Positions 23,956 to 31,837 of a stretch of DNA of 64,000 bases are shown here, one piece after another. Both the position numbers and the translations under genes were made by a program. The number at the start of each line of letters is the position of its first letter. Within the stretch, counting starts at the first letter, position 1. The notes below the pieces were generated by a model, which worked only from the letters and a program-made list of their open reading frames with translations, did no database searches and was not told where the DNA came from. Source of the stretch: Cafeteria roenbergensis (taxonomy: Eukaryota > Sar > Bigyra > Bicosoecida > Cafeteriaceae); the NCBI GenBank assembly GCA_008330645.1, contig VLTN01000015.1, positions 496,001-560,000 on the forward strand, in the 5' to 3' direction.

Positions 23956-24430
23956 CGCGGCCGGTGGTTGCGGCTGTGCCCGTGCTGCGGTCTCGAGCGA
24001 GTTCGTGGCTCTGCCGCCCGGGCAGGCCGCGGCGCGTCGCCCGCCGCCTCCCGCGCCAGCACGCGGCCGGTGCGCGCACCGCGGAGAGAGCGCATGGCGC
24101 AGTCCCCAAGAGACGCGGTGCAGGCGGGCCTGCGTCAAGCCGGCCGGGCTCCGGGCCAAAAATGCGTGCACGGCTCAAGGCGTGGGTGCAATGCCGAGGC
24201 CCATGCGCGAGCCCACCATGCAAGCAGCGGGTGGAACTCCGCCTCCAAACAGAAGCAACAGTAAACTATCCGAAGATAGTATCCAACTGTTACATTGGAT
24301 TAAACGTTAAATTCAAACAAAGATCCTAGCGAAAATGCCAGGGTACACCACCAGGGCACTCGCACTACTATATAAACTATTGGCGTTGACGATTCGTCAG
24401 AGCGCACGCCTTTTCAGCCAGCTCTGCTTG
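23956..24430. promoter_or_regulatory. Divergent promoter region with AT-rich island and TATA-like box
   Basis: This region lies between the starts of the giant secreted-protein gene (minus, ATG 23955) and the rhomboid gene (plus, ATG 24431). The first 280 bases are GC-rich. About 24240-24345 is a sharp AT-rich island, among the lowest-GC stretches in the window. TATATAAA at 24369-24376 lies 55 bases before the chosen rhomboid start and would suit a TATA box for the plus-strand gene. No RNA gene was recognised. Confidence 0.5.
24369..24376 (+). promoter_or_regulatory. TATA-like box of the rhomboid gene
   Basis: TATATAAA stands out in an otherwise very GC-rich window. It lies 55 bases upstream of the ATG at 24431, and an in-frame ATG at 24335 lies upstream of it. 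If the box is used, translation cannot start at 24335. Confidence 0.45.
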
Positions 24431-25719
24431 ATGCGCGAGCGTCGCAACGCCTGCGCCCCCCTCCACAGTCGCTGGCTCTCCAGGCGGCGGGTGCAAAGGG
24501 GAAGGCAAGCCCCCGACGCTATGCTCTCGCGAGCGGGCTGGCGCTCTGCGCGCCCGGTGTACCGCTCCCTGGAGCGCGGCGTGCGCCGCGAACAAGTGCT
24601 TGGCCTCGTTTCCAGGCAGCATGCCACCGCGGCTGGGACAGCAGCGGTGCGGGGCTGGTTGCAACCGCTCGCCCGGTTGGTCGGCAACGGAACGCTGCGG
24701 ATGGCGCCGCGGATCCGGGTCCGGACTCACGGAGCGAAGGAGCGGCTGTTCGGAAAGCGCGGGCGCGTCATTCGCGTGGGCAGGCCGGAAGGCCAGGGCG
24801 GGCCGGACGCGGAGGCGAAGGCGGTGATGTTTGTGCTCGTGTGAGGAGGGACCCGGCGCGTATGGCCGCGAGCAGTTTTGCTTCGCCGCTGCCCAGAGCA
24901 CTCCCCAAGCTGGCCTTGTGGCAGTGCTCATTAGCGACCGCAAATACTCCGCCTCCGCTCCGGTGCTGTGGGGGCGTGTTTCGCGCGCGCGCTTGCGGCT
25001 CGCAGGGGAAGCAACATTGCAGTGTTCTTCATGATGCAGGGCAACGTCAACAGCGACTTTGTGCTCAAGCACTTGACCGTCAGCTACGACGGCGTCGTCA
25101 ACCACGGACGGTACCACACCCTGCTAACATCGGCATTCATGCACGGTAGCGTTGGCCACCTCGCAGGCAACCTCATCTCCGTGAGTGGCCCGCCTTCGTG
25201 TCCGCCCCGGCTGACGCGTCGGGGCGGCTTCCGTGGCGCCGCTTGCCGCGCTGCCTGCTCTCACGCGCTCCGCCACCGCCGCCTCCAACACACCGCGGTC
25301 GCTGCCCGCAGCTCTATTTTCTTGCTCCTCCCGCTCTTGCGCTGCTCGGCGCGCCGGGATTCTTGGCAATGTACCTGAGCGCGGCTGTGCTCGGCGGGGC
25401 CGCGCAGCTGGCAGCGACGCGCTCGGCAATGAGCAGCTACCCCCAGGAGAGTGGGATGCTGGCCCGCAGGCCCGCACTGGGCGCGTCGGGAGCCGTCAAC
25501 TCTGCCATCGCGTGCAGCATTCTTGCAAGCCCCACCACAACTTACTACCTGTTTTTCGCCATCCCCATGCCGGCCTGGCTTCTCGGCTGCCTCTTGCTCG
25601 CCCGCGACTTGCAAGGGTCGCAGGACCACCGATCAAGCACGGGGCATGCCACGCACCTCATGGGCGCCGCCGTGGGGGCCCTTTGGTTTGCCGCGCATCG
25701 CAGCGGAATCAGCATCTAG
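24431..25719 (+). CDS. PARL: Mitochondrial PARL-type rhomboid protease
   Basis: Three exons, 24431-24840, 25006-25180 and 25312-25719 (330 residues). The introns are GTGAGG...CGCAG and GTGAGT...CGCAG, and their phases agree. The Arg/Ser-rich, acid-poor N-terminus looks like a mitochondrial presequence; MLSRAGWRSARPVYRS at 24521 is an alternative start. The first splice joins AVMFVLV to GSNIAVFFMM and so completes the first membrane helix. Family motifs follow: GRYHTLLTSAFMHGSVGHLAGN (loop and helix of rhomboids), GASGAV with the catalytic serine at about residue 254, and GHATHLMGAAVGA with the catalytic histidine at about residue 310. PARL/Rbd1/Pcp1 enzymes cleave single-pass proteins in the inner mitochondrial membrane and govern mitochondrial dynamics and quality control. 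The presequence and the serine-histidine order support that assignment. The substrate is not visible from sequence. Confidence 0.88.
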
Positions 25720-25972
25720 CTGCGAGCTTGCTGCGTGTGTGTCCGCATTCCCATACGAGTCGTGCCAGCCGCGCGAACTGGTTCGCTGGGCACCGCTTCA
25801 CGCTCGGGCCATCCGCGCTCTCAGCCCCGCTTTGGCAGTCGTGTTTTGTTTTCGTCGCGCAAGCGTACGGCGGCAGAGCTGACGCAGCTGACCGAAGCGC
25901 GACTGGCGCATGCGAAGCGGACCCGCTGGCGACCACCGCACACCCCCGGAGCGTCTTGAGCCGAGAAAGAGG

Positions 25973-26518
25973 ATGGCAGTGGTTGCTCGCAAGAGTGTGC
26001 TGGCGGCGGGTGCGTACCCCGAAGCTGTCGAGGAGGAGCCCGCGCTCGAGTTCGGCCCCGCGCAGGCCACCGCTCCCCGCAAGCGCGAGATCAAGTGGGT
26101 TTACCTCACGCCCCTGGTGTTCTTGTTCCTTCCCCTTATCAACTACGGTGCCCGCGCGTGAGTCGCTTGCGAGGTTGCCGGCACGTGGCCACGCGCGTGG
26201 AAGAAATGTCGTCACACTGGCGAGGCGCGAGGGGCGCTCAAGCCGCAGCCGGCTGCGCCCCGAGGGGGGCACGAGCTCGCGCCCATCCCCGGGCTAGCGT
26301 TGAGCCATCCTTGCCTCGTGGTTGTGTCTTCCCCGCTCCGTCCCTGTCGCAGTGCCGGCTTTTCGCCCAAGGCGCGCCTCGTCATGATGTTTGCTGGCGT
26401 GTTCACCGGCGCCGGCCACGGAGCGATTTCTATTTTCAACGCCGCTCAGGATGGCGACGAGGCGGTGAACGAGGACCGCGAACGCCACGCTGAGCGTAGG
26501 CGCCGCGGCCTCGAGTGA
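25973..26518 (+). CDS. Small two-helix membrane protein, hypothetical
   Basis: Two exons, 25973-26157 and 26353-26518, encode 116 residues. The intron is GTGAGT...CGCAG and its phases agree. The N-terminal half is soluble and acidic (AYPEAVEEEPALEFGPAQ). A first hydrophobic segment follows (WVYLTPLVFLFLPLINYG), then a short basic loop (GFSPKAR), a second segment (LVMMFAGVFTGAGHGAISIF) and a charged tail (DRERHAERRRRGLE). The splice falls in the loop between the helices. I do not recognise the family. The hairpin form fits a small organelle or ER membrane subunit. Confidence 0.72.
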
Positions 26519-26892
26519 GGGGGTCTCCCAGCTTGCCTGACCAAGCCGGGCTCCATGGCGTCTGGTCGCAGAGCGTCAAACGTGTGTCAGGGATGTCCAG
26601 TGTGACTCTGCGCAAGCCGCCACTGCTCTCTCTCCGCAATATGATTTAATACGCTGCGTCCGTGGCACACACTGCGGGCGCGGGCTTTAGCAGGCCACCA
26701 CAAGCACAAGGGCAACAGCGGCCGGTCGCGCAGCCGCGCTGCATCGTTCCGCCGCGAAGCCATGCTGCCACGCAGCGGACCCTCAGGGAAAAGGGACGAT
26801 CGCGTCGTGCGCGCTCAGTAGAACAAACAGATAATTCAGCCACGACGCAGGTTGGCGTGGGGGGGGGGGCGGGTGGACCCATGCGGCGGATA
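26519..26892. other. Convergent intergenic region
   Basis: About 370 bases lie between two stop codons. A short low-GC patch (around 26638-26652, with an AATATGATTTAATA-like stretch) may help form the plus-strand 3' end. A G-run follows near 26851-26862. No gene was recognised. Confidence 0.4.
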
Positions 26893-29800
26893 CTACTCCA
26901 ATGCCCTGCGGAGCAGCCGCATCGACGACGGCCGAGCTGCTCCCGACGACCGCAGAATCCGCTCGCTGCGGGCCCGGTGCAGCCCACCGCGACGAGCGGC
27001 TCCCAATGCCGGCGCGGCAGTCGCCGCCCCGCCCCCCGCGCCTCCCTGCTTGTGCCTGCGCACCCGCGCTAGGACGCGCTTCAGCTTGATCGCGACCCTG
27101 AACCACGTCTCAACGCTGACTGCGCGCGTGATCGCGGAGCTTGCATCGCCTGCCAGCAGAAGCCGCCGCGCGCTCCGCATCGGGTCCAGCTGCTCCGCTC
27201 CGGGCACGCGCCGCCCGGCGGAGCTCGGGTGACGCGGCTCGGGCGCGGACTGGGAGCGGAGCCGAAGCAGCGGCCCGCTGACGTCTGGCACTGCGGCGAA
27301 CGTCCGTGAGGCGCGAGCATCGCCGTGCTGGCGCGGGCGGGGGATGTCGCCACCCCTGCCCCTGCCGCGCGACGGTGGCGAGCCCTGCACCCGCTCGACG
27401 CTGACCCACGGGTGACGCAGGGACTCGGACACAGACATGCGCGCCGCTGGGTCTGGGTTCAGCAGGCCTTGAAGGAAGGATCTGCACTCCTCCGAGACAG
27501 CGACTCCATCCAGTCGAGACCAGTCGACAAGGCCCTCTCGCGCTGCCTCGATGAGCGCGATTGGGGAGGCCCTTCCCGGCTCGGTCCCGGGCACAGGGAG
27601 CCTGCCACTCAGCGCGGCGAAGAGCGTGACGCCGAGCGACCAGGCGTCCACTTTGCGGGCGCCAAAGGCAGGGGTGCCGCTCGCAATTGGCTGGCAAGCC
27701 TTGAGCTCCGTCGAAGCTGCAGCCTGTGCCGGCGGCGCGGGCGCCGCAGTCGGCACCTGAGCAGGGGCCGCCCCGTCTCGCGACCGCCGCATCTGGGACA
27801 GCATCGGCGCTGGCGGCGCGGGCGCCGCAGTCGGCACCTGAGCAGGGGCCGCCCCGTCTCGCGACCGCCGCATCTGGGACAGCATCGGCGCTGGCGGCGC
27901 GGGCGCTGCGGTCGGCGCCTGCGCAGGGGCCGCCCCGTCTCGCGACCGCCGCATCTGGGACAGCATCGGCGCCGGCGGCGCGGGCGCCGCAGTCGGCACC
28001 TGCGCAGGGGCCGGCCCGTCTCGCGACCGCCGCATCTGGGACAGCATCGGCGCCGGCGGCGCGGGCGCTGCGGTCGGCGCCTGTGCGGGGGCCGCCCCGT
28101 CTCGCGACCGCCGCATCTGGGACAGCATCGGCGCTGGCGGCGCGGGCGGCCCAACATCAGGCTCTGCTTTCGACTCTCCATCGGCCTCGCACTGTTCGGC
28201 CTCGTCCGACACCACCCGGAAGCACTCGGGGGCGAGAAACGCCTCAGTGCCCTCCACCTTGGTCAAGACGTCGTCCTCGTCGTCCTCGTCGAACACGTGA
28301 GCGACTCCCAGGTCGCCCAGCCGCGCCGCTGCGGGCACAGTGGCGGCGGCAGCCATGCCCGATTCCATTGGGACCAGCGGTGTCCCAGTGAGCAGCACGT
28401 TCTCCGGTTTCACGTCCCTGTGCACGATTCCGAGCGCGTGGAGATAGGCAAGGGCCGCACACGCGTCCTGGGCAACCCTTCGCACGGCGGCCTCGGGGAG
28501 ACCAGCGCCAGCAGGGCGCGGGCCGGGGCCTGCGGCTGTTGCGGCAGCTGGCGCCTCTCCGGGTGTCGCAGCTGCCGGCGCGGCCAGGGACTGCCCCGAG
28601 GGCAGACCAGCGGACAGCCGCCGCGCCGTGGACGTCGGCACATAGCAACCGGTGGCAGGGTCGTACTCGGCGATGGGTCCGGCGGGGCAGAGGTCCAGCA
28701 CGGCGAAAAGATACCCCGCCTCGCCCTCCTGCTCGATGATCTCGCGGCAGCCCACCAGGCAGGGGTGGGCCACCCGCTTCATGACGGCGAGCTCCACCCG
28801 CACCTTGTCAAGACCTGTCACGCAGCGCATCAGCGGCCCGTCGCGCACGATCTCGCGCTTCCGAAGCAGCGAGGCTTTGTGCAGCGCCTTTACGGCCACC
28901 GGCTCTCCGGCGAAGTCGTATCCGGCAAACACCCGCGCAGTGGCCCCTCGGCCGATCTCCTCCGTGAGACGGTACTGGTTCACCACACGCACCTCGACCT
29001 CGTCCTCGACCTCGCCCTCGTCCTCGACCTCGCCCTCGGCCTCGGTCCCGGCCTCGGTCCCGGCCTGGTCGTCCGCTGAGGCGCTGGCCGCAGCGGCGAG
29101 GGCGGATCCCGCCGCGACGGACCCGTGCCCTGCGAGGGCCTGCTCAGCCGCAACAGTAGGAGGGTCCCTGGCGCCGGCCAGCGCTGTTGGGATCGAGCAG
29201 GCGCTGCCAGCCGGGCCCACGTGGCTGCCCGAGGAGCTGACTGGCGGGGATGCTGCTCCAGCGCCCACGGGCGGGTTGGGCACGCGATCACCGGCCCCAC
29301 TCGTGACACCAGTGGCTGGTAAGGGGTCGCTCAGCGCGTGGGCGCTGCCCTGCTGCGATGCCACGGACGACGACGACTGGCGGCATGCGCTGCTCGCCGC
29401 AGCAGTTGCCTCGAACTCCGCGCCTCCCTCGGAAAGGGCAGTTCCGGGGTCACCCCCCGGCGCGGGGCTTCGAGATGCCCCCGCGCTCGCCTGGTGTCGC
29501 AGTGCTGCTGCAAGGAGGCACGCGTCGAGGTCCTCGCCGGCTGCGCTGAGCGCTTGCCCCAGGCTCGGACCGCTGCCCACCTCGAGGTTTGTTGCGGATG
29601 CGGCCCGGTCTCCACCCCCCCGGGTGATCCCTGAGCTAGCGCGAACGATCATAGCCTCGACATCGCTCTGGGCAGCCTTTCGAAAGGCTGTGGCGGCCTT
29701 GCCGCGGAGGTGAAAGCTGGACATTGAAGTCACAGCCGACTCGGGCACGATGCGCTTGGGGCCAGACCCCGGGCCATAGCTCGAGTGGCGCTTCAAAGCC

Positions 29801-29982
29801 TCGCTGGCGTCCTTCTTGGCCTCGGACGAGACGGTGCCCCCAACCGCGCGCATCGCCATCATGCGACGCTTGGCGGCGGCAACTGCTGCCATGGAGAAGC
29901 GCACGCTGCGGGCACCCTGCGCGCCACTAGCCACACCCTCGTCCATCGGAGCTCCACGGGCACCTTGGGCACCCCTTTGCAT
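26893..29982 (-). CDS. CaMKK/SNF1-kinase-kinase-like Ser/Thr kinase with repeats in the activation segment
   Basis: 1,029 residues from the first in-frame ATG (29982); the frame is open further upstream but without ATG. About 330 N-terminal residues are low-complexity, ending in acidic EVEDEGEVEDEVEV. The kinase domain spans about residues 332-860: IGRGATARVFAGY (Gly loop), VAVKAL (lysine), IVHRDVKPENVLL (catalytic loop), RLGDLGVAHVF (DLG in place of DFG), VEGTEAFLAPEC (P+1 loop and APE), DAWSLGVTLFAALSGRLP (helix F) and LRHPWVS. The long catalytic insert and the overall motif order resemble CaMKK, yeast Elm1/Tos3/Sak1 and plant GRIK, which activate SnRK1/AMPK-type kinases. Unusually, five 27-residue repeats sit between APE and helix F (about residues 614-750). 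Active-site residues are present, so it is probably active. Substrate and family level are inference. Confidence 0.82.
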   Translation of the reverse strand: MQRGAQGARGAPMDEGVASGAQGARSVRFSMAAVAAAKRRMMAMRAVGGTVSSEAKKDASEALKRHSSYGPGSGPKRIVPESAVTSMSSFHLRGKAATAFRKAAQSDVEAMIVRASSGITRGGGDRAASATNLEVGSGPSLGQALSAAGEDLDACLLAAALRHQASAGASRSPAPGGDPGTALSEGGAEFEATAAASSACRQSSSSVASQQGSAHALSDPLPATGVTSGAGDRVPNPPVGAGAASPPVSSSGSHVGPAGSACSIPTALAGARDPPTVAAEQALAGHGSVAAGSALAAAASASADDQAGTEAGTEAEGEVEDEGEVEDEVEVRVVNQYRLTEEIGRGATARVFAGYDFAGEPVAVKALHKASLLRKREIVRDGPLMRCVTGLDKVRVELAVMKRVAHPCLVGCREIIEQEGEAGYLFAVLDLCPAGPIAEYDPATGCYVPTSTARRLSAGLPSGQSLAAPAAATPGEAPAAATAAGPGPRPAGAGLPEAAVRRVAQDACAALAYLHALGIVHRDVKPENVLLTGTPLVPMESGMAAAATVPAAARLGDLGVAHVFDEDDEDDVLTKVEGTEAFLAPECFRVVSDEAEQCEADGESKAEPDVGPPAPPAPMLSQMRRSRDGAAPAQAPTAAPAPPAPMLSQMRRSRDGPAPAQVPTAAPAPPAPMLSQMRRSRDGAAPAQAPTAAPAPPAPMLSQMRRSRDGAAPAQVPTAAPAPPAPMLSQMRRSRDGAAPAQVPTAAPAPPAQAAASTELKACQPIASGTPAFGARKVDAWSLGVTLFAALSGRLPVPGTEPGRASPIALIEAAREGLVDWSRLDGVAVSEECRSFLQGLLNPDPAARMSVSESLRHPWVSVERVQGSPPSRGRGRGGDIPRPRQHGDARASRTFAAVPDVSGPLLRLRSQSAPEPRHPSSAGRRVPGAEQLDPMRSARRLLLAGDASSAITRAVSVETWFRVAIKLKRVLARVRRHKQGGAGGGAATAAPALGAARRGGLHRARSERILRSSGAARPSSMRLLRRALE
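27735..28146 (-). repeat. Five 81-bp repeats inside the kinase gene
   Basis: Five tandem 81-base units encode a 27-residue repeat containing PAPMLSQMRRSRDG. Each carries an Arg-Arg-Ser basophilic site. They lie within the catalytic domain, between the APE motif and the DxWSxG motif, and the flanking kinase sequence stays in frame. Copies differ only at a few positions (A/V, A/P). Confidence 0.93.
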
Positions 29983-30353
29983 AGGGGGGCTCCAAAAGTT
30001 TAGCGCGCCTTGGCTGCGGCCGAGTGTGCGGGGCGCTGAGGCGTGAGTGCGCTGCCCTGCCGACGAGCCGGTGTGAGAGGGAGTGACGAAACTTGCGCGC
30101 GGCTCCGCCACTGTGTGTCTTGGGCACGCGCACAGCCCCGCGCATGGCCACAGCACAAGCCCGCGGAGACTTCCCCCATCTCCGTCCCCGTCCTCTCCCC
30201 CACTCCCCAATCCGCTTGCCTCTCACGTTGAATTTTGTTCCCGGCTCGCGATTGCACACGCTGCGACGCGCCCGAGCACTCGACCGCCAGCCAGCGCGCG
30301 CCATGCCGAAACCCGAGTGAGACCGACAACCAGGGCCCAGCGGGCAAACGCCA
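29983..30353. other. Intergenic region between two minus-strand genes
   Basis: About 370 bases lie between the Mis18 stop region and the kinase ATG. The kinase frame stays open through much of it but has no ATG, and sequence character drifts away from the coding part. It is taken as promoter and 5' UTR of the kinase. No RNA gene or repeat was seen. Confidence 0.4.
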
Positions 30354-31553
30354 CTAACTTGAGGAGCGCCTGCGGTCCTGCGAGCCTGCCCCGATGCTCA
30401 GCAGGCTGGGCGAGCCGCTCGCATGGCGCGGGGAGAGGGCGCCCCCCACTGCCGCGCCACTTCCCGCCGCCGACAGCGACACCAGCGATGCCCGCCGAGG
30501 GGCCTTCCCCGAAGACCCAGCGGACGCCCGCCTCGCTGCCGCCGCTGATTGCACCGCAAGCGACGCTGGCGAGCCGCCAAGCGAGCTCAGAGTGCCGGCT
30601 GCGCGCTTGGCGGGCGAACTCGACACGTCAGCGGCCTTGCCGCCTCCGCCGCGGCTCGCTGACCCCCGCTTCGCCGCTGACCCGTTGGTCTTGGACGTCG
30701 GGGTGGTGGTCGCCCCTTGTGCTGGCGCCGTGGCGCCCGACGCTGGCTCCCGCGCTCGCTTCCGACGCGTGCGAGACGCGCTCGTCGCACCGCCGGCTGA
30801 TCCCTGCCTAGGCGTGCGGCCCGCCCCGCCGCCCCCCGTCGCCCCGGCGGCGGCATCTGCAGCCGCCCTCGCGGCTGCGGCGTCCTGCACCGCCTGCTCC
30901 GCCACCCGCCCCGCCTGCTCAGCAGCCTCCTCCAGCCGGGCCACCTCTGCCCCCAGCGCCCGCACAGCCGCCTCCACGTCCTCAAGGCGGCAGGCCTGGT
31001 CAGCAACCGCGTCCACCAGCTGCGGCATCGTCGCGACCCCCGCAGCAGTCGCCTCATCGGCCCCGGCGACGACGCCAGATCCCAGCTGGTAGCTGGTGAG
31101 CGATCGCCGCTGCAGGCTGAACAGCCCTCGCGCCAGGTCCAGTGCCGCCACCGTCGTGCGGTACACGCACCCGACGCGCGCCTTGCACGTCGCGCAGCTG
31201 AGCGCATTGAACGTGCACCCGCTGTCGGGGCCCGCGCGGCTCAGACGAAGCTCCTCCCCACACTCCACTCCCGTGGCCGTTGAAAGCGCAAGCACGCCTG
31301 CCTCCTCGATTGCGACAACCAGGGACGTCGTGTCCCCGACGATCGATTTGCAAGCGCGACACTGGAACACGCAGGGCTGGTCCAGCACGTCCGGCTCTGG
31401 GACGCCGGCTGGGCTCGAGCCCCGCGGCGCAGCGACTTGCTGCGCCTCACCGCCCGAAGGCCCTGGGCCGTATGATCCCGAATCGACTGCCCCGGTCCTG
31501 CGCTGCTGAGGGGGGCTGGGGCGCGGGGCGGGCGGCCCCATGCTGGAGAGCAT
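30354..31553 (-). CDS. MIS18: Mis18-domain centromere protein
   Basis: 399 residues from ATG 31553 (MLSSMGPPAP); an in-frame ATG at 31802 would add 83 residues of non-conserved character. The Mis18/Yippee-fold domain covers about residues 57-165. It has FQCRACKSIVGDTTSLV (first CxxC and the ivGD motif), CTFNALSCATCKARVGCVYR (second CxxC), and the C-terminal signature LDLARGLFSLQRRSLTSYQLGS. A long Ala/Glu coiled coil follows (LEDVEAAVRALGAEVARLEE), then a basic Ser/Ala tail. In animals and fission yeast, Mis18 oligomerises by its Yippee domain and coiled coil and licenses CENP-A loading at centromeres. Domain and order match. The centromeric role here is inferred, since Yippee-fold proteins also serve elsewhere. 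Confidence 0.82.
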   Translation of the reverse strand: MLSSMGPPAPRPSPPQQRRTGAVDSGSYGPGPSGGEAQQVAAPRGSSPAGVPEPDVLDQPCVFQCRACKSIVGDTTSLVVAIEEAGVLALSTATGVECGEELRLSRAGPDSGCTFNALSCATCKARVGCVYRTTVAALDLARGLFSLQRRSLTSYQLGSGVVAGADEATAAGVATMPQLVDAVADQACRLEDVEAAVRALGAEVARLEEAAEQAGRVAEQAVQDAAAARAAADAAAGATGGGGAGRTPRQGSAGGATSASRTRRKRAREPASGATAPAQGATTTPTSKTNGSAAKRGSASRGGGGKAADVSSSPAKRAAGTLSSLGGSPASLAVQSAAAARRASAGSSGKAPRRASLVSLSAAGSGAAVGGALSPRHASGSPSLLSIGAGSQDRRRSSS

Positions 31554-31837
31554 CGGGTTCTGAGCAACCGCGCCGTTTCTGACACGCGCCTGCAGGCTGG
31601 CTAGATAGCCCGCTCTTCGGAGGGCGATGCCTGGGCGGAGAACGAGCCACAGGTGTGCCGGCGGGAGTGTGCGTGCGGGCGAAATGGCTGGAATCGGGCG
31701 GTTGCGGGACGGCAAGGACGACTCAAAAATTGAATGTCTGGGGACTGCGGCAGAGCCCACGACCGAGCCTGCACGCTGGCGGGCTCCTGGCGAATGGGCC
31801 ATTTGCCGCCTGGGGGGGGCAGGACCCCGCGGAGCCC

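Noticed and set aside
24335-24430. Earlier ATG (24335) for the rhomboid gene
   Set aside because: It precedes the TATA-like box at 24369 and the added residues are unlike a presequence continuation. The first ATG after the box was preferred.
27325-29079. Plus-strand frame of 584 codons
   Set aside because: Antisense to the kinase catalytic domain, whose motifs are all on the minus strand.
31554-31802. Upstream ATG (31802) for the Mis18 gene
   Set aside because: It would leave only 35 bases to the upstream gene, and the extra residues show no conserved character. It remains possible.
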